Source of the DNA: Chitinophaga dinghuensis
GTDB lineage: Bacteria > Bacteroidota > Bacteroidia > Chitinophagales > Chitinophagaceae
DNA: 64,000 nucleotides
Direction: 5' to 3'
NCBI RefSeq assembly: GCF_003259435.1
Contig: NZ_QLMA01000001.1
Location: 372,001-436,000, forward strand
Each line of letters begins with the position of its first letter. Within the stretch, counting starts at the first letter, position 1. Both the position numbers and the translations under genes were made by a program. This document shows, piece by piece, positions 33,937 to 42,255 of this stretch. The notes under the pieces were generated by a model that saw only the letters and a list, made by a program, of their open reading frames with translations, searched no databases and had not been told where the DNA came from.

Positions 33937-34641
33937 ATGAAACAGATTTTAACAGTATTATTTCTGGGGGTACTTGCATTTGCCGCCTGTAAGAAGGATG
34001 TGGATAGTGCAATACCAGTAACGCAGTCGCATTTTATGTTTATCAATGGTGTTCCGGGATCGAGTTTCGGGGTAAGGGTAGATACGGTGAATGTGTCTAA
34101 TGGCGTGCCTTATGGACAAGGGAGCGCATATGCATCATTCCGGGCACAGGCTTATAACCTGTATATATATCCGGTCAATAATCCTTCGAATGTAATCAAT
34201 CTGGGACAGGTGAACTTGCGGAATGGCCGTTATTTTTCTGGCATACTGGGTGTGGATTCCACCAATACGGGGTTGGTATTTGCATTTACAGAAGATGATT
34301 TATCTGCGCTTCCAGGCAAGAGTGCTCGTTACCGGGTGGTTGATCTGAGCGATAGCTATAGAAGTACTCGTAATACCAAAGTGCCGCTGGGTCTTGATTT
34401 TGCGGTGGATACAAGTATTATACTGAATGGATTTGCAGGGATGGGATTCACTGCGCAATCCTCTTTCAAAACTATTTATGCAGACAGTAGTTACAAGCTG
34501 AATGTCTTTTGGGCAGACTCGTCTAAGCGACTGGGAGTATTTCCGATGAATCTGAACAACGGCAAGGTGTATACGTTTGTAGCAACAGGCAATGCGTTGG
34601 ATACTGTGAATTTTAATGTATTTCCGGTGTTACACAACTAA
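33937..34641 (+). CDS. Lipoprotein with DUF4397-like domain
   Basis: A 234-residue lipoprotein: MKQILTVLFLGVLAFAACKKD contains the lipobox with the modified Cys at residue 18, followed by Lys-Lys. The mature part resembles DUF4397 proteins: a beta-sandwich with HFMFINGVPGSSFGVRVD, 'YASFRAQAYNLYIYPVNN' and a late 'GKVYTFVATGNA' strand. The family is common in Bacteroidota surface or periplasmic proteins and has no assigned function. It stands alone between the repeat protein and the OmpH-like gene. Confidence 0.78.
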   Translation: MKQILTVLFLGVLAFAACKKDVDSAIPVTQSHFMFINGVPGSSFGVRVDTVNVSNGVPYGQGSAYASFRAQAYNLYIYPVNNPSNVINLGQVNLRNGRYFSGILGVDSTNTGLVFAFTEDDLSALPGKSARYRVVDLSDSYRSTRNTKVPLGLDFAVDTSIILNGFAGMGFTAQSSFKTIYADSSYKLNVFWADSSKRLGVFPMNLNNGKVYTFVATGNALDTVNFNVFPVLHN

Positions 34642-34812
34642 AATTGCTATATTGGGGAGAAATAGGCTGAAATCTGCTGTAGCAAGGCATGACCGACCTT
34701 GTTAAGTTAAAACATAGCTAAATATTTTAAATCAAAGTCGAAAATCCGGCAAAATATTTATTTTAGCCGTTCTATTTTCAAAACTAAAATTCAGAAAATC
34801 TACTTAACAAAC

Positions 34813-35415
34813 ATGCGCACTCGTAATCAAATCGTGACTAAAGGATTAGTAGCCACACTGACAGCAGGCTTATTCATGGCGTGCCAGAACAATAAAACTG
34901 CCGGCACTGCACCTGCTGCAAACACTGCTTCTACTGCAGCTGCTACCAATGGAGGTTTCAAAATTGCGTATGTAGATCTGGATTCTCTGGAAGCACATTT
35001 TGAGTATTTCAAAGAGAAGAGAGCAGAGTTGGAGAAGAAACAGCAATCCATGGAAAATACGCTGCAGGCGAAGGCTCGCGGATTGCAGAATGAGTTTGAA
35101 AATTTACAGCGTAATGCATCCAGCATGACACAGGAGCAGGGAGAAAACGCACAACGTTCTATTCTGGCAAAGAAACAGCAACTGGAGCAGGAAGCGCAAC
35201 AAATGAGAACTACTTATTCTGAGCAGGAAGCTAAATTCAATGATGAGTTACAAACTCGTCTGGATGGTTTTCTGGAATCATTCAATAAAGACAAGCGTTT
35301 TGCTTATATCTTCTCTTATCGTAAGGGTGTGAGCAATATCTTGTGGAAAGATTCTAACTATGATATTACTGCTGATGTTATCAAGGGGATGAATGAAGCG
35401 GGTGCATCAAAATAA
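34813..35415 (+). CDS. OmpH/Skp-like periplasmic chaperone, lipoprotein form
   Basis: A 200-residue protein with a lipobox (GLFMACQNN, Cys24), an Ala/Thr-rich linker, and then the OmpH/Skp domain: FKIAYVDLDSLEAHFEYFKEK, two long antiparallel coiled-coil helices rich in Glu, Gln and Lys (KKQQSMENTLQAKARGLQNE and onwards), and the closing strand FAYIFSYRKGVSNILWKDSNYDIT. Skp-like trimers hold unfolded outer-membrane proteins in the periplasm; lipid anchoring is usual for some Bacteroidota paralogues. It ends with a strong terminator before the permease gene. Confidence 0.9.
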   Translation: MRTRNQIVTKGLVATLTAGLFMACQNNKTAGTAPAANTASTAAATNGGFKIAYVDLDSLEAHFEYFKEKRAELEKKQQSMENTLQAKARGLQNEFENLQRNASSMTQEQGENAQRSILAKKQQLEQEAQQMRTTYSEQEAKFNDELQTRLDGFLESFNKDKRFAYIFSYRKGVSNILWKDSNYDITADVIKGMNEAGASK

Positions 35416-35457
35416 CCTGTGGAAATACAAATCTTGAAAAAAATATCTACCTTATAG

Positions 35458-35487
35458 TCCTGGTTCATTGAACCAGGATTTTTTTTT
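35458..35487 (+). terminator. Terminator after the OmpH-like gene
   Basis: TCCTGGTTC (35458-35466) pairs with GAACCAGGA (35470-35478) around ATT, followed by nine T. The permease start codon lies 17 bases further on. Confidence 0.93.
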
Positions 35488-35503
35488 ACTTCTACTTTAA
35501 CTT

Positions 35504-36937
35504 ATGGAAATCAACCAAACTAAATCCTTCAAGCCAACTTTAGGCTTACTCGATGCCACGATGGTCGTAGCCGGCTCCATGATTGGGTCCGGGATTTTTC
35601 TTGTTACCGCTGAGATTGCCCGTAATGTAGGTGGAGCAGGATGGATCACTGCCATGTGGGTATTGGCGGGCATTGTCACGCTGATAGCTGCATTGAGCTA
35701 TGGCGAGCTTTCCGGTATGTATCCCAAAGCGGGAGGTCAGTATGTATACTTGCGGGAAGCTTATAATCCCTTTATTGCATTTCTTTTTGGCTGGACGCAG
35801 TTCGGCGTTATTCAGACAGGTACTATTGCTGCGGTGGCGGTAGCATTTGCGAAGTTCACTGCATATCTGATTCCTGGTTTCAGTGAAAAGAATCTGTTGT
35901 TTGAATCATCGTTGGTGAATATATCTGCTGCGCAGATTGTGGCCATTGTATCCATCATTATCCTCACGTATATTAATACCAGGGGGGTACAGCATGGAAA
36001 GGTGATCCAGACCGTATTTACGATGGCTAAGTTATTGTCCCTTTTTGGCCTGATTATTTTTGGTTTTCTGCTGGGGGCAAAAGCAGAGATTTGGAATGCT
36101 AACTGGGAGCATGCATGGAGCGCGGCTTCGTTGAGTATGACTGATAACAATCTGGTGTCGTCTTCCTTAACTGGCCTGGCTTTCCTGGGAGCAATTGCGA
36201 TCTCTATGAAAGGTACTTTGTTCTCCAGTGATGCCTGGAACAACGTTACATTTATTGCAGCGGAAATCAAGAATCCGCAGAAGAATATTGGTCGTTCTTT
36301 ATTCCTGGGAACGTTGATTGTGACGATTATTTATGTGAGTGCTAATCTGATGTATCTGGCGGTGTTGCCACTGAATGAGATTGCGTTTGCAGCGAATGAC
36401 AGAGTAGGGGTAGCAGCCGCAGAGCATATTTTTGGCGGTATTGGCAGTAAGGTGATTGCAGTGATGATCATGATTTCCACGTTTGGATGTAATAATGGAT
36501 TGATTCTTTCCGGAGCAAGAATTTATTATACCATGGCACAAGATAAGTTGTTCTTCAAGGGAGCAGCAGAGTTGAATAAGAACAGCGTGCCTGCAAAGGG
36601 GCTGTGGATACAGTGTTTCTGGGCATCGTTCCTTTGTTTGACAGGGCGTTATAATGATTTATTGGCGTTAGTAATTTTTGGCGTACTGATATTTTATGTG
36701 CTGACGATCCTGGGAATTTTCGTGTTACGTAGGAAGCGTCCGGAGATAGAGCGCCCCTACAGGGCATTTGGCTATCCTGTACTGCCGATTGTCTACATTG
36801 TGGTAGCGTTATCGTTGGCCATCCTGTTGTTGATGTTTGAGACAAAATACACACTGCCGGGCCTGGGTATCATACTGTTAGGCGTTCCGGTGTATTATCT
36901 TGCAATGAGCCGTCAGCGCAAGGCTTCGGCGAGCTAA
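35504..36937 (+). CDS. APC family amino acid permease
   Basis: A 477-residue inner-membrane transporter with about 12 helices. Typical APC features are GLLDATMVVAGSMIGSGIFLVTAEIA (helix 1 with the unwound GSGIF substrate site), SYGELSGMYPKAGGQYVYLREAYNP (helix 2 to 3) and YRAFGYPVLPIVYI near the C-terminus. Length and motifs fit the amino-acid/polyamine exchangers (LAT-like); the exact substrate cannot be called. It is preceded by a terminator and followed by a long non-coding stretch. Confidence 0.9.
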   Translation: MEINQTKSFKPTLGLLDATMVVAGSMIGSGIFLVTAEIARNVGGAGWITAMWVLAGIVTLIAALSYGELSGMYPKAGGQYVYLREAYNPFIAFLFGWTQFGVIQTGTIAAVAVAFAKFTAYLIPGFSEKNLLFESSLVNISAAQIVAIVSIIILTYINTRGVQHGKVIQTVFTMAKLLSLFGLIIFGFLLGAKAEIWNANWEHAWSAASLSMTDNNLVSSSLTGLAFLGAIAISMKGTLFSSDAWNNVTFIAAEIKNPQKNIGRSLFLGTLIVTIIYVSANLMYLAVLPLNEIAFAANDRVGVAAAEHIFGGIGSKVIAVMIMISTFGCNNGLILSGARIYYTMAQDKLFFKGAAELNKNSVPAKGLWIQCFWASFLCLTGRYNDLLALVIFGVLIFYVLTILGIFVLRRKRPEIERPYRAFGYPVLPIVYIVVALSLAILLLMFETKYTLPGLGIILLGVPVYYLAMSRQRKASAS

Positions 36938-36988
36938 AATGGATAAAAAAAATCACATTTTCACACGAACGTTGTATAAAAAAAGTGG

Positions 36989-37022
36989 GCCACTGCACAT
37001 AATATTGCAGTGGCTCCTTTTA
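36989..37022 (+). terminator. Terminator after the APC permease
   Basis: GCCACTGCA (36989-36997) and TGCAGTGGC (37006-37014) pair around an 8-base loop, followed by TCCTTTT. Confidence 0.8.
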
Positions 37023-37463
37023 ATTTGCATGAAGAGACGAAGAGATAAGGAGATGGATGGAGTTTCCCCGATTAGCAATTAAAAGAAAACCCTGAAAGTT
37101 AAAATTGGCCATGTGGACTTTAACCTGAGGAAATGAAGTTTGGAAGTCCGGCAAACAGTAAAAACTACATTAATGATTGTTCCCGCCGTGGACACGGCAA
37201 AAAAGAATGTGACTGATTACTGTGACGATAGTTTTTTTATACCCTCAAAATATTATTTGCCATAGAGTAATGTATACTCCAATTAAAAAATTACAATTTC
37301 AAAATATTAATGCCAACGTTAACGGTATGCTGCAATGATGCATGCTATTAGCAAGAGTAACAAGTTATGAGGTAATGACCTTGCGGGATTCGTATCCACA
37401 AGATAACCATTAATGCCTACACGATTTGCATTCTCGAACATTCACATGACAATCTTTTACAAT

Positions 37464-37496
37464 AAGCGTATGGTTTCAACCGTGCGCTTTTTTTTT
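37464..37496 (+). terminator. Orphan intrinsic terminator
   Basis: AAGCGTATGGT (37464-37474) pairs with ACCGTGCGCTT (37479-37489) with two G-T pairs around TTCA, followed by a run of nine T. No protein gene ends upstream within 500 bases. Confidence 0.85.
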
Positions 37497-37592
37497 GCTC
37501 GCAAAAGAGCAAAAGAATAAAGTGCGCAAAGGCGTTTGAGGTTACAGCGCATATAAAACGATACATATTTAAAATTTATTATGTGAAAGTGA

Positions 37593-37624
37593 TTGTCAAC
37601 AGATAAAAATTCTTTATAATTTTG
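37593..37624 (+). promoter_or_regulatory. Promoter of the DUF4254 gene
   Basis: TTG (37593-37595), 21 bases, TAATTTTG (37617-37624). The -7 box ends 4 bases before ATG 37629, so the transcript would have almost no leader, or translation may begin at a later start codon. Confidence 0.55.
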
Positions 37625-37628
37625 CCGG

Positions 37629-38231
37629 ATGTTTACTCAACTGTGCAATCAGATATTTAATCAGAGCATACTGGACTATCACCAGTATAATGATGTTCAT
37701 CAGAGCATTAGCAATCCATATGAAAAGAGCAGCATTGAGCACCTGCTTTATTTGAAAAACTGGATAGACACGGTGCAGTGGCACCTGGAAGACATTATTC
37801 GTAATCCTGCGATAGACCCGGTGGAAGCCTTGGGTATCAAGCGTTGGATTGATAAAAGTAACCAGGAGCGTACCGATGTGGTAGAATACATTGACAGTTA
37901 TTTCCTGGATAAATACAAGGATGTATCAATGGTGGCTAATGCTGCTATTAATACAGAGAGTCCGGCCTGGGCGATTGACCGGTTGTCTATTCTGGCGTTA
38001 AAGATTTATCATATGCAGGAAGAGGCTACCCGTGAGGATGCTACGCCGGAGCACAGAGAAGCGTGTCAGCGTAAGCTGGATATCCTGCTGGAGCAGCGTA
38101 AGGATCTGGGTACGGCCATTGAGGAGTTATTGCAGGATATTTCGGCTGGTAAGAAATATATGAAGGTGTATAAGCAGATGAAGATGTATAATGATCCTTC
38201 ACTGAATCCGGTATTGTATAAAGGGAAATAG
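37629..38231 (+). CDS. DUF4254 family protein
   Basis: A 200-residue all-helical protein matching DUF4254, found almost only in Bacteroidota. Typical segments are YEKSSIEHLLYLKNWIDTVQWHLEDIIRNPAIDP, here noted by its motifs 'EHLLYLKNWIDTVQWHLED' and 'IKRWIDKSNQERTDVVE', and SPAWAIDRLSILALKIYHM. The function is unknown, but the gene is commonly next to a glycosyltransferase family 9 gene, as here (23 bases between them), which links it to lipopolysaccharide or other envelope glycan assembly. No signal peptide or membrane helix. Confidence 0.85.
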   Translation: MFTQLCNQIFNQSILDYHQYNDVHQSISNPYEKSSIEHLLYLKNWIDTVQWHLEDIIRNPAIDPVEALGIKRWIDKSNQERTDVVEYIDSYFLDKYKDVSMVANAAINTESPAWAIDRLSILALKIYHMQEEATREDATPEHREACQRKLDILLEQRKDLGTAIEELLQDISAGKKYMKVYKQMKMYNDPSLNPVLYKGK

Positions 38232-38254
38232 TCCAATTTTCAAGATTTAGCAAG

Positions 38255-39289
38255 ATGGCAGCTGAACAAAGCAAGCGAACCATTCTGGTATTCCGGTTTT
38301 CTGCATTAGGGGATATGGCGATGACCATACCGGTGATGCAGCAGATGCTGGAGAGTAATCCGGGGGTGGATATTGTGTTTGTATCCAATAAGAACTGGGG
38401 GGCTTTATGTGAAGGCATTCCGGGGATTACTTTTTATCCGGCGGATTTCAAGGGTGTTCACAAAGGGTTTCCTGGTTTATTCCGTCTTTTCCGGGAGTTG
38501 CGTAGCAAATTCAGGATTTCGGCGGTAGCGGATTTACACAATGTGCTTCGGTCTCTGGTGGTGAGTACATTTTTCCGTTTAACGGGAGTACCGGTGCGGA
38601 CAATCGACAAAGGGCGTGCTGGTAAGAAGGCGTTGACGCGGAAGGAAGATAAAGTACTGCAGCCGCTGACGACTACCATTGAGCGGTATGCTCAGGTATT
38701 CCGTGGATTGCAGCTTTCCTGCGAAATGGGTACTAAACCCGTTTTTGCGCCTCGTCCTTTACCTGAATCCGTATTGGCGGTAACAGCATCCAAGGGAACG
38801 GATAAATGGGTGGGAATCGCCCCTTTTGCCACATATGTGGAAAAAATGTATCCTTTGGAGAAGATGGAAGAGGTGATTGCGGCTGTTTCCGGAGAAAAGG
38901 GGCATAAGGTGCTGCTTTTTGGCGGGGGAAAAGAGGAGGCGGCACGATTAGGCGCTTTAGCGGCTAAATATCCGCAGACAGTATCTGTGGCGGGGCGTTT
39001 GTCTTTGAAAGAGGAGATGGCCGTGATTAGTCAGTTGGATACCATGGTGAGCATGGATTCCGCGAACATGCATCTGGCCTCGCTATTTGGGGTGCCGGTG
39101 GTTTCTGTTTGGGGAGCAACGCATCCATATGCCGGGTTTATGGGCTATGGACAGTCGGCCGACAATGCCGTACAGATCCTGGATCTGGAGTGCAGGCCAT
39201 GTTCTGTGTTTGGGAATAAGCCTTGTTTCAGAGGAGATCATGCTTGTATGGAGTGGATCAAACCGGCGCAGATATTAGAAAAACTGTAA
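38255..39289 (+). CDS. Glycosyltransferase family 9 (heptosyltransferase-like)
   Basis: A 344-residue GT-B fold glycosyltransferase of family 9, which adds heptose or similar sugars to the lipopolysaccharide core at the inner face of the cytoplasmic membrane. The N-terminal motif ILVFRFSALGDMAMTIPVM corresponds to the usual 'r.salGDv..t.P', and the nucleotide-sugar site is in MVSMDSANMHLASLFGVPVVSVWGATHP (residues ~265-292). WVGIAPFATYVEKMYPLEKM is the start of the second Rossmann lobe. The late CRPCS...CFRGDHACM segment with several Cys is typical for the family. It is co-directional with the DUF4254 gene. Confidence 0.92.
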   Translation: MAAEQSKRTILVFRFSALGDMAMTIPVMQQMLESNPGVDIVFVSNKNWGALCEGIPGITFYPADFKGVHKGFPGLFRLFRELRSKFRISAVADLHNVLRSLVVSTFFRLTGVPVRTIDKGRAGKKALTRKEDKVLQPLTTTIERYAQVFRGLQLSCEMGTKPVFAPRPLPESVLAVTASKGTDKWVGIAPFATYVEKMYPLEKMEEVIAAVSGEKGHKVLLFGGGKEEAARLGALAAKYPQTVSVAGRLSLKEEMAVISQLDTMVSMDSANMHLASLFGVPVVSVWGATHPYAGFMGYGQSADNAVQILDLECRPCSVFGNKPCFRGDHACMEWIKPAQILEKL

Positions 39290-39303
39290 GCTGAAAAGTT
39301 TTT

Positions 39304-39333
39304 TTTGCAGATTCAAAAAAAAGCATACTTTTG
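39304..39333 (+). promoter_or_regulatory. Promoter of tRNA-Gln copy 1
   Basis: TTTG (39304-39307), 18 bases, TACTTTTG (39326-39333), about 42 bases before the tRNA. Confidence 0.7.
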
Positions 39334-39374
39334 CAATCCCAAACAACGGGGGTATATGCACCATAAGCATTGAT

Positions 39375-39445
39375 TGCCCGATAGTATAAGGGTAGTACAT
39401 CAGATTTTGGTTCTGACTGTCTTGGTTCGAATCCAGGTCGGGCAA
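39375..39445 (+). tRNA. tRNA-Gln (anticodon TTG), copy 1
   Basis: Acceptor TGCCCGA/TCGGGCA with A discriminator, anticodon stem TCAGA/TCTGA with loop TTTTGGT, T arm CTTGG TTCGAAT CCAGG. Identical in sequence to the copy at 60164-60234; the identity extends to 75 bp (39373-39447). Confidence 0.97.
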
Positions 39446-39470
39446 CTACCGGAACGGTCAACGTTCAAAA

Positions 39471-39496
39471 AAAAGCGTCTCTACTGAGACGCTTTT
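39471..39496. terminator. Terminator shared by tRNA-Gln and the phosphoesterase gene
   Basis: AAAAGCGTCTC (39471-39481) pairs with GAGACGCTTTT (39486-39496) around TACT, with A and T runs on both sides, so it works in both directions. Confidence 0.9.
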
Positions 39497-39525
39497 TTAT
39501 TTTGGGTGATTTCTCTTTTTCCTGA

Positions 39526-40416
39526 TCAGGAATGTGCGATATAATCGTTTTCCACTTTACCATCTGCGTATAATTTGAGGATAGCATAACCAGGAGGCGT
39601 TTCCAGGTAATAGCCTTCCCCGGCAGATTCCTTATCTCCCGCTCCCCACCAAAAGCCGCTCATTGCGCCATTACAGCAGTAACGCACGCCGTTATACACC
39701 GCATTATCGGATAGATGATTATGACCGCTCAGACAGACTTTCACTTTATCGCGATGCTGATAAAACAACGCTTTCAGTTTGGAATGATCTGAATGACCGC
39801 CACCTACAAGGATAGGCGTAATACCCAGTATTGGATAATGCGACATTACCAGGGTAGGCGTACCGGCCGGCAATGATTGAAGGTCCTTTTCCAGCCATTT
39901 GTATTGCTCTTCATCAAGCGACACATTATCGTTGTTACCGTCCAGGATGATAAAATGCCAGCCTTTCCGGGAGAAACTATAATAACGGTGCGGGATATTT
40001 AAACGTTTTACAACATAGTCTTTCCCATACATGGAATCCTCTTTGGAAGGAGCTTTCCACCACATATCATGATTCCCGAGGCAGCTGTAGATATCATAGG
40101 ATTTGATGGTGCTGATACAATCATCCCAGATGCCCCAGAGTTGTGTCACTCGATCTCTCGTCACATTATCATAAGAAGCGTCGAAGATGGAATCTCCTCC
40201 GTTCAGAAAGAAATCAATTTTTTGCTTTTTAATTTCTTCCAGGCACTTTTTGAATCGCGCTGGCGCATTGAGATCTTCGCGTATATGCACATCCGTTATA
40301 TGCGCTATAGTGAGAACCGGGCTTTGCTTGCCGGTTGCGGCGCTGGCGGCCACCGGTCCCAGAAGGGAACCGGCTGCCAGCAGACCTGTACGTTTTAATA
40401 TATCTCTTCTATTCAT
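39526..40416 (-). CDS. Exported calcineurin-like metallophosphoesterase
   Basis: A 296-residue phosphoesterase. The N-terminus MNRRDILKRTGLLAAGSLLG is a twin-arginine signal, so the folded, metal-loaded enzyme is exported. The five metallophosphoesterase motifs are all present: HITDVHIRED (DxH), NGGDSIFD (GD), LGNHDMWW (GNHD), MSHYPI and SGHNH (GHxH). Two divalent metals are expected. It follows the SusD gene by 8 bases and is the last gene of a sigma-FecR-SusC-SusD unit, so it probably dephosphorylates or cleaves a phosphodiester in the nutrient imported by that system. Substrate not known. Confidence 0.92.
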   Translation of the reverse strand: MNRRDILKRTGLLAAGSLLGPVAASAATGKQSPVLTIAHITDVHIREDLNAPARFKKCLEEIKKQKIDFFLNGGDSIFDASYDNVTRDRVTQLWGIWDDCISTIKSYDIYSCLGNHDMWWKAPSKEDSMYGKDYVVKRLNIPHRYYSFSRKGWHFIILDGNNDNVSLDEEQYKWLEKDLQSLPAGTPTLVMSHYPILGITPILVGGGHSDHSKLKALFYQHRDKVKVCLSGHNHLSDNAVYNGVRYCCNGAMSGFWWGAGDKESAGEGYYLETPPGYAILKLYADGKVENDYIAHS

Positions 40417-40424
40417 AAGATGGT

Positions 40425-42230
40425 TTATTCCCAGCCAAAAATTTGCTTCAGGTTCGGATTCAGCACTACCTGTGTATTAGGAACAGGGCGATAATAGAAT
40501 TTAGGTTCCTGAAAATTTCGTGTATTCGTTTCCGTTACTATGTTTCCTCCGGCAGCGCCATTTTTCAGATATACGGTTACATCGTCGCCAAAGCTGCCTG
40601 CTTTGTAGTAGTCCAGTGTGATATTCAGTGAATTTTTCTCTTTATTACCTTCTGCCGGGATATCCTGGCTTTTATCAATCAGGATGATATCCGGAATGCC
40701 ATCGCCTGTCATGTCGTATTTGCCCAATCCTGGGAAGTACATGCCTTCTGGAATTTTTTGCAGCAGTTTACCGGCGTGCCATCTCATCAGATCATCGTAG
40801 CGATAACCTTCCAGTGCCAGTTCCACGCGTCTTTCGCGGCGGATTTCCAAAATGGTTCCTTTAAGGGAACTGTTTACATCTGGATATTGGGAGGCAAGGA
40901 CGGGGTCAATATTGGCGTTGCTGGTAACCATGTCAATGGGAGGCATGCCTGCACGGGCACGAAGGAGGTTTATTGATTTATCCAGGTCGCTTTGGGTGAG
41001 TTTTTCTTTTTCCGCGAGTGCTTCCGCATAGATCAGCAGCGTTTCTGCATATCGGTATACCGGGAAAAACATACTTCCTGCCACTACGTTATCAGTGGTA
41101 TTGAAATAACCTTTTACCTGGTGGTAGCCAGTGAAGTTTTTATTTAAGCGCTGAATGTACGGGCGTGTATCGTTCGCGCGTTTAAAACCTGGATAGGCCA
41201 GCGTTTGCACCATGCGGGGATCTCTGTTCACAAACTCCTGTGTAAACTGAAATTTATCGTAGCCCGGGATGTCTGTGAAACGTGTTCCATCTTGCATCAG
41301 GTAAGTTTGTATCAGGTCTCGTGAAGGTGACTGTTCATAATCGCCGAACACATAACTATTGATATTACTGTTGCTGCTACCGTTACTTTTCGCGTAGTCG
41401 GACGAGTTTGCCAATATTATTTCCTTGATTTTCGATGCATCCTGGCTGGCGAAAAGAGCTGCATAAGATTTGGAGGCTCCCTGGTCCGTATAGATAGCGA
41501 ATTTAGCGGAGGCCATAATGTCCCTGGTTTGGGTCAATGCGCTGTCTAGAAAGCGTTCTGCAGTGGGTTGCAGATTCAGTTCCGGGTGGTATTTCCGATA
41601 GGTACCTTCATAGAGTGCAATTCTGGCGAACAGCATTTTTACAGCCCAGATGTTAGGCGTACCCACGGGTACTTTTTCCCGCACGTGACTGGCGGCGAAT
41701 GATAAATCGGCCATCATACTATCTACTACTAATGCGCGGGGATCGCGTCCTTTGTAGAGGGCTGGATCTTCCGGGAGTAATGTTTTCCCATACCATGGCA
41801 CATCGGAGAAGCGGCTGATTTTAGCAAAGTAAAATGCGGCACGGTAATATCTGGCCAGGCCGGCATAATGGTCTTTTACTTCCTGTGTTACGGCAGCTTT
41901 GTTGTAGTTGTCCAGGAAGTAATTGATGTTGCGTAGGCGTCCCCAATCCCAGCCACCAGTAATGGTTTGAGAGGTGGGTGTTCCAATCATCATATTTTTT
42001 ATTTCGATGGAGCCTGTAGTAGCGGTGTTATCGCTGCTTTGGTCGCCGAGATATTGCCAGGTGCCTGGCAGGTCGAGTAATCCATTAATATAGAGGGAGA
42101 GATCTGTTTCTGACTGGAAGAACAGCTCTGGAGAAATGGTGTCCTGTGGATAACGGTCCAGGAAGCCCTTCTTGCAGGAACTACTGATGATGAGTAGTCC
42201 TACGGCGATATATTTAGTAATTTTTTTCAT
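40425..42230 (-). CDS. SusD/RagB-type nutrient-binding lipoprotein (system 1)
   Basis: A 601-residue surface lipoprotein from ATG 42230: MKKITKYIAVGLLIISSSCKKGF has the lipobox with Cys near residue 19. SusD marks include FLDRYPQDTISPELFFQSE at the mature N-terminus, the helix YYRAAFYFAKISRFSDVPWYGKTL, RYAETLLIYAEALAEK, and the C-terminal RRERRVELALEGYRYDDLMRWHAGK. The open frame extends upstream to 42266, overlapping the SusC end, but the later ATG gives the signal peptide and leaves a 25-base gap. It closes the SusC channel like a lid and binds the substrate. Confidence 0.94.
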   Translation of the reverse strand: MKKITKYIAVGLLIISSSCKKGFLDRYPQDTISPELFFQSETDLSLYINGLLDLPGTWQYLGDQSSDNTATTGSIEIKNMMIGTPTSQTITGGWDWGRLRNINYFLDNYNKAAVTQEVKDHYAGLARYYRAAFYFAKISRFSDVPWYGKTLLPEDPALYKGRDPRALVVDSMMADLSFAASHVREKVPVGTPNIWAVKMLFARIALYEGTYRKYHPELNLQPTAERFLDSALTQTRDIMASAKFAIYTDQGASKSYAALFASQDASKIKEIILANSSDYAKSNGSSNSNINSYVFGDYEQSPSRDLIQTYLMQDGTRFTDIPGYDKFQFTQEFVNRDPRMVQTLAYPGFKRANDTRPYIQRLNKNFTGYHQVKGYFNTTDNVVAGSMFFPVYRYAETLLIYAEALAEKEKLTQSDLDKSINLLRARAGMPPIDMVTSNANIDPVLASQYPDVNSSLKGTILEIRRERRVELALEGYRYDDLMRWHAGKLLQKIPEGMYFPGLGKYDMTGDGIPDIILIDKSQDIPAEGNKEKNSLNITLDYYKAGSFGDDVTVYLKNGAAGGNIVTETNTRNFQEPKFYYRPVPNTQVVLNPNLKQIFGWE

Positions 42231-42255
42231 GTTGCGATAATTGTAAAGTCCGGTA

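Larger units (their letters stand above)
36938..37628. other. Long intergenic region with an orphan terminator
   Basis: No convincing protein gene lies in these 691 bases. Contents: a terminator for the permease (36989-37014), a hairpin-rich stretch (GTTAAA...TTTAAC near 37096-37125; GCCGTG/CACGGC at 37185-37198), an orphan intrinsic terminator (37464-37496) with no gene ending before it, and the promoter of the DUF4254 gene at the end. The orphan terminator suggests a small RNA transcribed from within 37200-37490. Confidence 0.55.
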
